A stretch of DNA of 64,000 nt from positions 2,046,001 through 2,110,000 of the forward strand of contig NZ_CP104143.1 in NCBI RefSeq assembly GCF_025200715.1. The letters run 5' to 3'. This stretch comes from Rhizobium sullae (lineage in GTDB: Bacteria; Pseudomonadota; Alphaproteobacteria; Rhizobiales; Rhizobiaceae). Positions 39,205 through 47,822 of the stretch are shown piece after piece; positions within the stretch are counted from its first letter, which is position 1, and each line of letters begins with the position of its first letter. Made by a program: the position numbers and the translations under genes. Under the pieces are notes generated by a model that saw only the letters and a program-made list of their open reading frames with translations, did not search any database and was not told the DNA's origin.

Positions 39205-39822
39205 TCACGTCCGCTTCCGGCCCTTCGCAGAAAGCGCCTTCGCCTGACCGGTCCAATCGTCGCGTGCGATGCGGCCGTTGAAACCAAGTTCGCCGTCGAG
39301 CTTTGCGATTTGCGCATCCGTCCAGGACGCGATCTCGGCGAACGTGCGGATGCCCTTTGCGTTCAGCACCTGCTCGAGCTTCGGGCCGATTCCTGCAATC
39401 AGCTTCAGATCGTCAGCCTTTTTCGCCCGCGCCGCCGGATTCTTCGGTGCCGTAGGCTTTGGGCCGGTTCCGGTTGCGCCGACAATCGAAAGCTTGGCCT
39501 TCTTCGCGGCTGCCGGCCGGATATTCTCCGGCTTGATGCGCACTTCCGGCTTCGACTCTTCCGGCGCCGTGTCGTCGAGCGCCTCCGCCAGCTTATGAGT
39601 TGCCTCAAACGCACCCTGCAAAGCGCCGAAGAACGCGCTTGCTATCTGCGTCGAGAAACCAAAACCGATCGCGGTTGCCGCAGCCATCGCGGCTACGGGA
39701 GGCCCCATCAACGGATGCACCGGTAAAGCCCGTTCCAGCATCCCGGCAGCAAGACGGCCGAAGTCAGCTGCGAATTCGGCTGCTCCGTCCTTCCTTGTTG
39801 TGCTGTCGGATGCCTTCGTCAT
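39205..39822 (-). CDS. Helix-hairpin-helix protein inside the nuo cluster, related to the NuoE C-terminal extension
   Basis: A 205-residue protein of unknown function lying between nuoF and nuoG. Residues about 15-85 are hydrophobic and alanine-rich and resemble phasin-like amphipathic helices. The C-terminal 70 residues, from DDLKLIAGIGPKLEQVLNAK to DDWTGQAKALS, form a helix-hairpin-helix domain. Nearly the same domain ends NuoE in this window (DDLKLISGVGPKIEGILNEL to DDWVKQAKAL), so the two are paralogous. nuoF starts four bases before this gene's upstream end, so it is surely co-transcribed. A role in complex I assembly is only an inference. Confidence 0.8.
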   Translation of the reverse strand: MTKASDSTTRKDGAAEFAADFGRLAAGMLERALPVHPLMGPPVAAMAAATAIGFGFSTQIASAFFGALQGAFEATHKLAEALDDTAPEESKPEVRIKPENIRPAAAKKAKLSIVGATGTGPKPTAPKNPAARAKKADDLKLIAGIGPKLEQVLNAKGIRTFAEIASWTDAQIAKLDGELGFNGRIARDDWTGQAKALSAKGRKRT

Positions 39823-39825
39823 CTC

Positions 39826-41130
39826 TTATTCCGCAGCCTCCAGAACCGCACCGTGATCCATCGCGCTCGCCGTGTACTGGTCGATGCGCGCTTCGATCTC
39901 CGGGCGAAAGTTACGGATCAGACCCTGCACCGGCCATGCGGCGGCATCGCCGAGCGCACAGATGGTGTGACCTTCGATCTGCTTGGTGACCTGGAAGAGC
40001 ATGTCGATTTCGCGCTTGTGCGCATTACCTTTGGCCATGCGCTCCATCACGCGCCACATCCAGCCGGTGCCTTCGCGGCACGGCGTGCACTGGCCACAGC
40101 TCTCATGCTTGAAGAAAGCCGAGATGCGGGCGATCGCCTTGATGACGTCCGTCGACTTGTCCATGACGATCGCGGCGGCCGTGCCGAAGGACGAGCCGAC
40201 AGCGCGCAGGCCGTCGAAATCCATCGGGCAATCGATGATGTCCTTGGCGGGCACGATCGGGCAAGAGGCGCCACCCGGAATGACAGCAAGCAGGTTGTCC
40301 CAGCCGCCGCGGATGCCGCCGGCGTGACGATCGACGAGTTCGCGGAAAGTGATGCCCATCTCTTCTTCGACGGTGCACGGCTTGTTGACGTGACCGGAGA
40401 GCATGAAAAGCTTGGTGCCGACATTGTTCGGACGGCCGATCGAGGAAAACCAGCCGGCGCCGCGGCGAAGAATCGTCGGGGCAACGGCGATCGACTCGAC
40501 GTTGTTGACCGTCGTTGGACAGCCGTAGAGACCCATGTTGGCCGGGAATGGCGGCTTCAGACGCGGCTGGCCCTTCTTGCCTTCCAGGCTTTCGAGCAGC
40601 GCGGTTTCTTCACCGCAGATGTAAGCGCCGGCGCCGTGATGAACAAAAATGTCCATATCCCAGCCGAGCTTGTTGTTTTTACCCAACAAACCGTAATCGT
40701 AGCATTCGTCGATGGCGGCCTGCAGCGCCTCGCGCTCGCGGATATATTCGCCGCGGACGTAGATGTAAGCGGCATTCGCACCCATGGCGAAGCTCGCGAT
40801 CACGCAGCCTTCGATCAGCGTATGCGGATCGTGGCGCATGATGTCGCGATCCTTGCAGGTACCGGGCTCCGATTCGTCGGCATTGACGACGAGGTAATGT
40901 GGGCGGCCGTCGCTTTCCTTCGGCATGAAGGACCACTTGAGACCGGTCGGGAAGCCGGCGCCGCCGCGTCCGCGAAGGCCGGATGCCTTCATCTCGTTGA
41001 CGATCCAGTCACGGCCCTTTTCGAGGATCTGCTTGGTGCCGTCCCAGTGGCCGCGGCTCATCGCACCTTTCAGGGACTTGTCCTTGAGGCCGTAGATGTT
41101 GGTAAAGATGCGGTCTTTATCTTGTAACAT
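39826..41130 (-). CDS. nuoF: NADH-quinone oxidoreductase subunit F
   Basis: A 434-residue flavoprotein that binds NADH and FMN and a 4Fe-4S cluster. [18 protein letters not shown] near 54-71 and [19 protein letters not shown] near 168-186 are the nucleotide-binding motifs. The cluster cysteines are in [11 protein letters not shown] near 350, with the fourth in a C-ALGDAAAW segment near 393. It follows nuoE by 12 bases. Confidence 0.96.
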   Translation of the reverse strand: MLQDKDRIFTNIYGLKDKSLKGAMSRGHWDGTKQILEKGRDWIVNEMKASGLRGRGGAGFPTGLKWSFMPKESDGRPHYLVVNADESEPGTCKDRDIMRHDPHTLIEGCVIASFAMGANAAYIYVRGEYIREREALQAAIDECYDYGLLGKNNKLGWDMDIFVHHGAGAYICGEETALLESLEGKKGQPRLKPPFPANMGLYGCPTTVNNVESIAVAPTILRRGAGWFSSIGRPNNVGTKLFMLSGHVNKPCTVEEEMGITFRELVDRHAGGIRGGWDNLLAVIPGGASCPIVPAKDIIDCPMDFDGLRAVGSSFGTAAAIVMDKSTDVIKAIARISAFFKHESCGQCTPCREGTGWMWRVMERMAKGNAHKREIDMLFQVTKQIEGHTICALGDAAAWPVQGLIRNFRPEIEARIDQYTASAMDHGAVLEAAE

Positions 41131-41142
41131 ACTTCACACCTC

Positions 41143-42273
41143 TTACCGCGGCTTCTTGCCGAAGACCTTGATATATTCCGCTTCGCCGCCCTTGGCGAGC
41201 GCCTTGGCCTGCTTGACCCAGTCGTCGCGCTCGACACGGCCCTTGAAATTCAAGTATCCATCGACCCATTCGCGTTCGGCCTTCTTCCAGCCCGCGACCT
41301 GCGCGTAGGTGAAGATGCCGAGTTCGTTCAAAATGCCTTCGATCTTCGGACCGACGCCGGAGATCAGCTTGAGGTCGTCCGGAGCCGCCGGCTTTGCAAC
41401 GCCCGCCGGGCGGTTCTTGTCAGTCAGCGTCGGCTTGCTAGCGGCCGCCGCAGCGGCGGCCTTTGCAGGCTTTTCAGCCGGTGCAGGTAGCGGCGCGGCC
41501 TCGACGGCCTTGGCATTCTTGGCAGCAGCCTTCGGCGCCGTATGCGGCGTCTTCAGCGACGGGTTGGTTTCAGCGTCCCCGCTCTTCGGGCGGCCGGCCT
41601 CGGAGGGCGGAAGGCTGACGGCATCCTGTACAGCCTTCTTCGCGGAAGGCTTCGGCTTCGGATCCGGCGCCAGAAGCGTCGTCGGGCCGCCTTCGGGCGA
41701 GGAAAAATGACGGTCGATCTGCGGGCCGGGCTTGATGCTTGCGCCGTTGCCGTCATTGAAAGTGTCAATGATCTCTTCCAGACGCTCCGGCGTCAGGTCT
41801 TCATAGGTATCCTTGCCGATCATCACCATCGGTGCGTTAACGCACGCCCCGAGACATTCGACCTCTTCCCAGGAGAGCGTGCCTTCGGCATTGCGCTCGA
41901 ACGGGTGATCGTGGATCTTGCTCTTGCAGACCTTCATCAGGCCCTCGGCACCGCGCAGCATGCAGGGCGTCGTACCGCAGACCTGCACATGGGCGCGCGT
42001 GCCGACCGGAGCAAGCTGGAACTGCGTGTAGAAGGTCGCGACCTCGAGCACGCGGATATAGGCCATGTCCAGCATGTCGGCGATCTTCTCGATCGCCGCG
42101 CGGGTGACCCAGCCGTCCTGCTCCTGCGCCCGCATCAGCAGCGGGATGACCGCCGACTGCTGACGGCCCGCGGGATATTTCTTGACCGTCTTGTCCGCCC
42201 AAACCGCATTTTCGTCATTGAAGGCGAATGCGGCGGGCTGGAATTGATCTTCGGCTAGTCGACGAACGGACAT
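41143..42273 (-). CDS. nuoE: NADH-quinone oxidoreductase subunit E with C-terminal helix-hairpin-helix extension
   Basis: A 376-residue protein. The first 170 residues are ordinary NuoE, with a thioredoxin-like 2Fe-2S domain whose cysteines are in CGTTPC-MLRG (about 99-104) and CLGACVNAP (about 140-144). E. coli NuoE stops there. Here an alanine/lysine/proline-rich linker (about 195-300) leads to a C-terminal helix-hairpin-helix domain, residues about 305-370, shared with the protein at 39205. Such long NuoE forms occur in Rhizobiales. The role of the extension is unknown. Confidence 0.95.
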   Translation of the reverse strand: MSVRRLAEDQFQPAAFAFNDENAVWADKTVKKYPAGRQQSAVIPLLMRAQEQDGWVTRAAIEKIADMLDMAYIRVLEVATFYTQFQLAPVGTRAHVQVCGTTPCMLRGAEGLMKVCKSKIHDHPFERNAEGTLSWEEVECLGACVNAPMVMIGKDTYEDLTPERLEEIIDTFNDGNGASIKPGPQIDRHFSSPEGGPTTLLAPDPKPKPSAKKAVQDAVSLPPSEAGRPKSGDAETNPSLKTPHTAPKAAAKNAKAVEAAPLPAPAEKPAKAAAAAAASKPTLTDKNRPAGVAKPAAPDDLKLISGVGPKIEGILNELGIFTYAQVAGWKKAEREWVDGYLNFKGRVERDDWVKQAKALAKGGEAEYIKVFGKKPR

Positions 42274-42289
42274 TCTTCCTCACGCCTTG

Positions 42290-42562
42290 TCAGTTTAGGG
42301 TCCCACACCGCGAGGCTGTCAGAGACTGCATCTCGCAAGCATAGGCCGACTGGTCTTTCTGCATAAACACAACGAACTTGTTGCCGTTCGGAACGGCAGC
42401 CTTGATTTCATAGCCCCTGGACAACAACTCACCCATCGAGGCCTGGCCGCCCGGAGGCGGCGCATCCTGCGCGCCCAGCTTCTGGCCGAATCCCTGATTG
42501 TCCTGAGCAAGCGCTCCGGATGCCACAAGGAAAACGGCTGTTGAAAGCGCGGCAAGCTGCAT
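42290..42562 (-). CDS. Small secreted protein coupled between nuoD and nuoE
   Basis: A 90-residue protein with a signal peptide ([20 protein letters not shown]) and a mature part of about 70 residues containing two cysteines (ACEMQ and RCGTL). Its ATG overlaps the nuoD stop (TGATG), so it is translated together with nuoD. It has no known function, and a periplasmic protein in the middle of complex I genes is unexpected. Confidence 0.8.
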   Translation of the reverse strand: MQLAALSTAVFLVASGALAQDNQGFGQKLGAQDAPPPGGQASMGELLSRGYEIKAAVPNGNKFVVFMQKDQSAYACEMQSLTASRCGTLN

Positions 42563-43752
42563 CAGCGGTCCACCTCGCCGAACACGATGTCGAGCGAGCC
42601 GAGAATGGCGGCAACGTCAGCCAACTGGTGGCCGCGGCACATGAAATCCATCGCCTGGAGGTGGGCATAGCCCGGAGCCTTGATCTTGCAGCGATACGGC
42701 TTGTTGGAGCCGTCTGAAACAAGATAGACGCCGAATTCGCCCTTGGGCGCCTCGACGGCGGCGTAAACTTCGCCGGCTGGGACGTGGTAGCCTTCGGTAT
42801 AGAGCTTGAAGTGGTGAATCAGCGCTTCCATCGAGCGCTTCATCTCGCCGCGCTTCGGCGGAACGACCTTGCCGTCGATCGAGGAGAACGGACCGGTCTT
42901 GGCATCGCCGAGCAGGCGGTTGACGCACTGCTTCATGATGCGGACCGATTCACGCATTTCGATCATTCGGATCAGATAGCGGTCATAACAGTCGCCGTTC
43001 TTGCCAATCGGAATGTCGAACTCTAGATCGGAATAGCACTCGTAAGGCTGCGCGCGGCGCAAGTCCCAGGCTGCACCCGAGCCGCGGACCATGACGCCTG
43101 AGAAGCCCCAGGCCCAGGCATCCTCCAGCGAGACGACGCCGATATCGACGTTGCGCTGCTTGAAGATACGGTTGCCGGTGAGCAGGTCGTCGATGTCGTC
43201 CAGCGCCTTCAGGAACGGATCGCACCAGTCGCCGATATCCTGAACGAGCTTTTCCGGCAAGTCCTGATGGACGCCGCCCGGGCGGAAGTAAGCCGCATGC
43301 ATGCGCGAACCAGAAGCGCGCTCATAGAACACCATCAGCTTTTCGCGCTCTTCGAAGCCCCAGAGTGGCGGCGTCAAGGCACCGACGTCCATTGCCTGCG
43401 TCGTGACGTTCAAGAGATGCGACAGGATACGGCCGATTTCCGAATAGAGCACGCGGATCAGCTGACCGCGGATCGGTATCTCGATGCCGATCAGTTTCTC
43501 GACGGCTAGAGCGAAGGCGTGCTCCTGGTTCATCGGCGCCACGTAGTCGAGGCGGTCGAAGTAGGGAACGGCCTGCAGATAGGTCTTCGTCTCGATCAGC
43601 TTCTCAGTACCGCGATGCAGCAGGCCGATGTGCGGATCGACCCGCTCCACAATTTCGCCGTCAAGCTCCAGAACAAGACGAAGAACGCCGTGCGCCGCCG
43701 GATGCTGCGGTCCGAAATTGATGTTGAAGTTGCGGACGTTATGTTCGGTCAT
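42562..43752 (-). CDS. nuoD: NADH-quinone oxidoreductase subunit D
   Basis: A 396-residue hydrogenase-like subunit that lines the quinone site. [23 protein letters not shown] near 11-33 is the family signature, and the quinone histidine lies in GPQHP. The separate nuoC and nuoD genes differ from the nuoCD fusion of E. coli. The start [12 protein letters not shown] is chosen over an ATG two codons upstream. Confidence 0.96.
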   Translation of the reverse strand: MTEHNVRNFNINFGPQHPAAHGVLRLVLELDGEIVERVDPHIGLLHRGTEKLIETKTYLQAVPYFDRLDYVAPMNQEHAFALAVEKLIGIEIPIRGQLIRVLYSEIGRILSHLLNVTTQAMDVGALTPPLWGFEEREKLMVFYERASGSRMHAAYFRPGGVHQDLPEKLVQDIGDWCDPFLKALDDIDDLLTGNRIFKQRNVDIGVVSLEDAWAWGFSGVMVRGSGAAWDLRRAQPYECYSDLEFDIPIGKNGDCYDRYLIRMIEMRESVRIMKQCVNRLLGDAKTGPFSSIDGKVVPPKRGEMKRSMEALIHHFKLYTEGYHVPAGEVYAAVEAPKGEFGVYLVSDGSNKPYRCKIKAPGYAHLQAMDFMCRGHQLADVAAILGSLDIVFGEVDR

Positions 43753-43812
43753 TTGCAACGCGCTCCGCGCCTGTAGGGATCAGCCCGTAGCCAGTAGGCG
43801 ATAGGGCTTTGA

Positions 43813-43982
43813 TTAACTCTTGCGATCATTCCGTTCATCCTGCAAAGCGTGGATCAGCGACTTCAGCATTTTGCCGATTTCCTCACCCAATCGCGATCTC
43901 CAGCTTAGCTGTAGAAACAAGTCCGACGCGCGAGGAAAGTATCAAATGCGTTTCCAACTCCTTCAGGGACCCTTGCCTATCT
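43813..43982 (-). pseudogene. Remnant of a four-helix-bundle (23S rRNA intervening-sequence type) gene between nuoC and nuoD
   Basis: The 230 bases between nuoC and nuoD contain leftward coding residue. One frame reads GSLKELETHLILSSRVGLVS from about 43972, the typical C-terminal helix of small four-helix-bundle proteins, and hits a stop near 43890. The next frame then continues with GEEIGKMLKSLIHAL and ends at 43813. The two parts join into one plausible C-terminus of about 50 residues if one base is shifted. The N-terminal half of the gene is missing. The assignment rests on the ELETHLIL and EIGKML patterns and needs a search. Confidence 0.55.
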
Positions 43983-44585
43983 CTACTGCTTCGCCTTCTC
44001 ATCCCCCGGCAGCACGTAATCGGTGCCTTCCCAGGGCGACATGAAATCGAAGTTGCGGAATTCCTGCTTCAGTTCCACCGGTTCGTAAACGACGCGCTTT
44101 GCCGCATCGTCGTAGCGGACCTCCACGAAGCCGGTCGTCGGGAAGTCCTTGCGCAGCGGATGGCCTTCGAAACCGTAGTCGGTCAAGATGCGGCGGAGGT
44201 CCGGATGGCCCGTGAAGAGCACGCCGTACATGTCCCAGACCTCGCGCTCGAACCAGTCGGCGCCGGGATAGACGGAGCATGCGGACGGCACCGGCGTATC
44301 CTCGTCAGTCGCGACCTTCACGCGGATGCGTTGGTTCTGCTTCGGCGACAGAAAATGATAGACGACGTCGAAACGCAGCTCGCGCTGCGGCCAGTCGACG
44401 CCGCAGATGTCCGTCAGGTTGACGAAATCGCATCTGGCGTCGTCGCGCAGGAAGGTCAAAAGCGCGATCAGGTTTTCACCCGTCGTCGTCAGCGTAAGCT
44501 CGCCGTACTTCAGCTGCGAGGCGGCGATCAGGTTGCCACGCGCTTCCGAGAGATAGGACGAAAGCTCAGTGAGGGCTTCGCTCAT
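43983..44585 (-). CDS. nuoC: NADH-quinone oxidoreductase subunit C
   Basis: A 200-residue subunit of the peripheral arm (30-kDa family). The signature [22 protein letters not shown] near 116-138 and [14 protein letters not shown] after it are intact. The start [12 protein letters not shown] follows nuoB after 18 bases. Confidence 0.95.
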   Translation of the reverse strand: MSEALTELSSYLSEARGNLIAASQLKYGELTLTTTGENLIALLTFLRDDARCDFVNLTDICGVDWPQRELRFDVVYHFLSPKQNQRIRVKVATDEDTPVPSACSVYPGADWFEREVWDMYGVLFTGHPDLRRILTDYGFEGHPLRKDFPTTGFVEVRYDDAAKRVVYEPVELKQEFRNFDFMSPWEGTDYVLPGDEKAKQ

Positions 44586-44603
44586 AGTTCTTGTCCTCAA
44601 CCC

Positions 44604-45188
44604 TTACCGTTCGATCGTGCCGGTGCGCCGGATCTTCTTCTGCAGCAGAAGCACGCCGTAAAGGAGCGCTTCGGCCGTGGGGGGACAGCCCGGCACATAG
44701 ATGTCGATCGGTACGACGCGGTCGCAGCCGCGCACCACCGAGTAGGAATAGTGGTAGTAGCCGCCGCCGTTGGCGCAGGAGCCCATCGAGATGACGTAAC
44801 GCGGCTCCGGCATCTGGTCGTAAACCTTGCGGAGCGCGGGCGCCATCTTGTTGGTCAGCGTGCCGGCGACAATCATCACGTCCGACTGACGCGGCGAGGC
44901 ACGCGGCGCAAAACCGAAACGCTCGACATCGTAGCGCGGCATGGAGAGCTGCATCATCTCGACGGCGCAGCAGGCAAGACCGAAGGTCATCCACATCAGC
45001 GAGCCGGTACGAGCCCAGTTGATCAGTTCATCGGTCGAGGTGACGAGAAAACCCTTGTCGGCGAGCTCGTTGTTGATCTCGCCGAAGAACGCGTCGTTGC
45101 TGCCGATCGGCTTGCCGGTTGCGGGATCGATGATCCCCTTCGGCTGCGGCGCCACGAGCGTGTGGGCGCTTGCGGAGGTCACTGCCAT
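44604..45188 (-). CDS. nuoB: NADH-quinone oxidoreductase subunit B
   Basis: A 194-residue subunit binding the terminal 4Fe-4S cluster N2. Ligands are the adjacent cysteines in [10 protein letters not shown] (about 62-71), one in [10 protein letters not shown] near 130, and one in [11 protein letters not shown] near 160. It overlaps the nuoA end by ten bases. The start [10 protein letters not shown] is chosen as the conserved one. Confidence 0.96.
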   Translation of the reverse strand: MAVTSASAHTLVAPQPKGIIDPATGKPIGSNDAFFGEINNELADKGFLVTSTDELINWARTGSLMWMTFGLACCAVEMMQLSMPRYDVERFGFAPRASPRQSDVMIVAGTLTNKMAPALRKVYDQMPEPRYVISMGSCANGGGYYHYSYSVVRGCDRVVPIDIYVPGCPPTAEALLYGVLLLQKKIRRTGTIER

Positions 45189-45544
45189 TCCAGGGCTCCC
45201 TTCTTCCATTCATAGATAAAGCCGACGGTCAGCACAGCTAAGAAGACCATCATGGACCAGAAGCCGAACCAGCCGATAGCGCCGAACGAAACGGCCCAGG
45301 GGAAGAGGAAGGCAACTTCGAGGTCGAAGATGATGAAGAGAATCGACACGAGATAGAAGCGGATGTCGAACTTCATGCGGGCATCATCGAAGGCGTTGAA
45401 GCCGCATTCGTATGCGGAAAGCTTTTCCGAATCAGGCGCCTTGAAGGCCACGGCAAACGGCGCAATCAGAAGCGCCAGGCCGATAACGAGGGCAATGCCG
45501 ATGAAGATAGCGATCGGAATATAGGAACTGAGCAGTTCAGTCAT
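45179..45544 (-). CDS. nuoA: NADH-quinone oxidoreductase subunit A
   Basis: A 121-residue, three-helix membrane subunit, the first gene of the complex I run. [32 protein letters not shown] near 46-77 is the family signature. Several ATG codons cluster at the start; AGGGATGAAC supports one of the two at 45544 or 45547. The promoter must lie in the 246 bases between here and the tRNA-Asp pair. Confidence 0.95.
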   Translation of the reverse strand: MTELLSSYIPIAIFIGIALVIGLALLIAPFAVAFKAPDSEKLSAYECGFNAFDDARMKFDIRFYLVSILFIIFDLEVAFLFPWAVSFGAIGWFGFWSMMVFLAVLTVGFIYEWKKGALEWQ

Positions 45545-45790
45545 CATGTTCATCCCTGCTTGCCGGATGCGCCAGGCAGCGCAACGGGCAAATGCCCGGC
45601 AAGCGAACGTGCGTTGCAACAAGCCGTGGTTAGCGCAGCCGGAGCCAGGGCGCAAGACTTTTAGAAGGCCAATTCCGCCTGTGAGGATGCGACATTATCA
45701 AGCAGATGCAACGATGTCGCGACAAATACGCACAAGTTGCGAGAGGCTGCATGGCAGCCAACCAAAAACTGCATAGCTCGGAGAAAAGAA

Positions 45791-45867
45791 TGGCGCGAGT
45801 GACGGGGCTCGAACCCGCGACCTCCGGCGTGACAGGCCGGCACTCTAACCGACTGAGCTACACCCGC
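45791..45867 (-). tRNA. tRNA-Asp (GTC), copy 1
   Basis: A 77-nt cloverleaf with encoded CCA. Acceptor GCGGGTG pairs with CACTCGC, the anticodon loop CTGTCAC gives GTC (aspartate), and the T arm contains GGTTCGAGC. It is identical to the copy at 45900-45976, separated by 32 bases, and transcribed second. Confidence 0.97.
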
Positions 45868-45899
45868 GCATGGCGGAGGAAAGGCCGAAAACCTCGAAA

Positions 45900-45976
45900 T
45901 GGCGCGAGTGACGGGGCTCGAACCCGCGACCTCCGGCGTGACAGGCCGGCACTCTAACCGACTGAGCTACACCCGC
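45900..45976 (-). tRNA. tRNA-Asp (GTC), copy 2
   Basis: Identical in all 77 positions to the copy at 45791-45867, with the same GTC anticodon and encoded CCA. It lies nearest the promoter at 46046-46074 and is read first. Confidence 0.97.
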
Positions 45977-46045
45977 ATTTCATTTCAAGCAATCCGGAGG
46001 CTTTCGCATCCTTGTCAAAGCGGACTGGCCGCTTCGATGAGCGGC

Positions 46046-46074
46046 TAACTAAGGGGTTAGCATTTGAGTGTCAA
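46046..46074 (-). promoter_or_regulatory. Likely promoter of the tRNA-Asp pair
   Basis: On the minus strand TTGACA (46069-46074) is followed after 17 bases by TAGTTA (46046-46051), about 70 bases before the first tRNA. A second TTGACA at 46013-46018 has only a weak -10. Confidence 0.5.
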
Positions 46075-46195
46075 GCAGCTTTGGAGACAAAACCATGACA
46101 GTCCGGAAATTGTTTTCAAAGCGAACTCGGGCCGCCGCGCAGGAGCTTAGCATTGACAGGACTTCCGGTGCATTTTCCTGTTGTCTGAAGCCGCC

Positions 46196-46597
46196 TCACG
46201 CCTTTCCGGCATATTGCTCGTCGCTGACCTGCTCCATCCAGTCCGCAACGTTGCCGTTCAGCGATTCCTGGATGGCGATGTGTGTCATCGCTGTTTCCAG
46301 GGCGGCACCATGCCAGTGCTTCTCGCCGGGCGCGAACCAGACGGTGTCGCCCGGCCGGATTTCGCGAATTTCGTCGCCCCAGCTCTGCACGAGACCTTTG
46401 CCGGACGTGACGATCAGGGTTTGCCCCAGAGGATGCGTGTGCCATGCGGTACGCGCGCCCGGCTCGAATGTCACATGCACAACCCTCACGCGGGCCGGAT
46501 CCGGCGCTTCGATCAGCGGATCAAGCCGCACGGTGCCGGCGAAATAGTCCGCCGAAGCCTTCGCCGATGGCCGGGAACCGGCCCTCTTGATTTCCAT
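46196..46597 (-). CDS. Cupin domain protein
   Basis: A 133-residue single-domain cupin. The metal site is [17 protein letters not shown] (about 48-64) with further ligands in EKHWHGA near 92-98. The fold resembles the cupin-type hydroxynitrile lyases and carboxymuconolactone-linked cupins; the activity is unknown. An upstream extension of 61 codons exists but is unlike the family. It diverges from the aldo/keto reductase. Confidence 0.82.
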   Translation of the reverse strand: MEIKRAGSRPSAKASADYFAGTVRLDPLIEAPDPARVRVVHVTFEPGARTAWHTHPLGQTLIVTSGKGLVQSWGDEIREIRPGDTVWFAPGEKHWHGAALETAMTHIAIQESLNGNVADWMEQVSDEQYAGKA

Positions 46598-46768
46598 GGT
46601 GTTTGCCTCTTTTGTTTGATCCGGCGTGCTCATAGGTAAGTAGGTTATCGATCCGCTCATTTGAAGTGCAGCGAGACGCCCTATCTCCTCCCCCTGCGGG
46701 TGCTTGCCCGACCGCTGCCCGGCTGATAGTTGCCGCGCGAGCTTTTCAGCACGAATGGAGGATTCCCC

Positions 46769-47755
46769 GTGAAACAGCATTCTTTCGGCCGCATGCCGTT
46801 TTCAATCACCAATGTCGGGTTCGGCGCATGGCAGATCGGCGGTTCCTGGGGAGATGTCAGCGAGGCTGACGGCCGGGCAGCACTCAATGCCGCGCTCGAC
46901 GCCGGCATGACCTTCATCGACACGGCCGACGTTTATGGCGACGGCCGGTCTGAGAAGATCGTCGCCGATGTTCTGAAGAGCCGTAGCGGCACGCGCCCGA
47001 TGGTCGCCACCAAAGCGGGCCGAAGGCTGAATCCGCATGTCGCCGACGGCTATACGAAGGCCAATCTCGAAGGCTTCATCGACCGTAGTCTGAGGAACCT
47101 GCAGGTCGACAGCCTCGACCTTGTCCAGCTCCACTGCCCTCCGACGGAAGTTCTCTACCGGCCCGAAGTGTTCGAGGGTCTTAACGAGTTGCAGAAGGCC
47201 GGCAAGATCAAGGGCTACGGCGTCAGCGTTTCGACGGTGGAGGAAGGCCTGAAGGCGATCGAGTTTCCCGGCGTTGAAAGCATCCAGATCATCTACAACA
47301 TGTTCCGTCAGCGTCCCGATCGTCTGTTCTTCCAGGAAGCCCGCCGCAGGAACGTCGCGGTGATCGCCCGCGTCCCGCTCGCAAGCGGCCTGCTTTCCGG
47401 CAAGATCACCCGCAACACCAAGTTCGCCAGCGACGACCACCGCAATTTCAACCGCCACGGCGAGGCCTTCGATGTCGGTGAAACCTTCGCAGGCGTTCCC
47501 TTCGAGGTCGGCCTGCAGGCGGTCGAGGAAGTGCGCAAGCTGGTGCCGCAGGGCGCCACCATGGCCGCCTTCGCGCTTCGCTGGATCCTGATGAACGACG
47601 CCGTCACCGTGGCCATCCCCGGCGCACGCAACGCCGAACAGGCAAGGGCCAACGCTGCGGCTGCCGATCTCGCGCCGCTCTCCCACGATGCCATGGAGGC
47701 GATCCGCGAGATCTACGAGCGGTTGATCGCCCCGCATGTGCATCAGCGCTGGTAA
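46769..47755 (+). CDS. Aldo/keto reductase
   Basis: A 328-residue NADPH-dependent reductase with a TIM-barrel fold. The catalytic tetrad is visible: Asp and Tyr in [14 protein letters not shown] (about 49-62), Lys in MVATKAGRR near 81, and His in DLVQLHCPP near 123. The GTG at 46769 is preferred because GGAGGA lies 7 bases before it; an upstream ATG would add 13 residues. The substrate is unknown. It diverges from the cupin gene with the two starts about 170 bases apart. Confidence 0.85.
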   Translation: MKQHSFGRMPFSITNVGFGAWQIGGSWGDVSEADGRAALNAALDAGMTFIDTADVYGDGRSEKIVADVLKSRSGTRPMVATKAGRRLNPHVADGYTKANLEGFIDRSLRNLQVDSLDLVQLHCPPTEVLYRPEVFEGLNELQKAGKIKGYGVSVSTVEEGLKAIEFPGVESIQIIYNMFRQRPDRLFFQEARRRNVAVIARVPLASGLLSGKITRNTKFASDDHRNFNRHGEAFDVGETFAGVPFEVGLQAVEEVRKLVPQGATMAAFALRWILMNDAVTVAIPGARNAEQARANAAAADLAPLSHDAMEAIREIYERLIAPHVHQRW

Positions 47756-47822
47756 GTGTATCCTTTCGGAAACAGAAATGGCCGGGATTTGACCCCGGCA
47801 ATTTCGGTTCGATCCGGAGACC

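Noticed and set aside
37127..39247. Rightward 706-codon frame
   Set aside because: Antisense to nuoG, with no family features.
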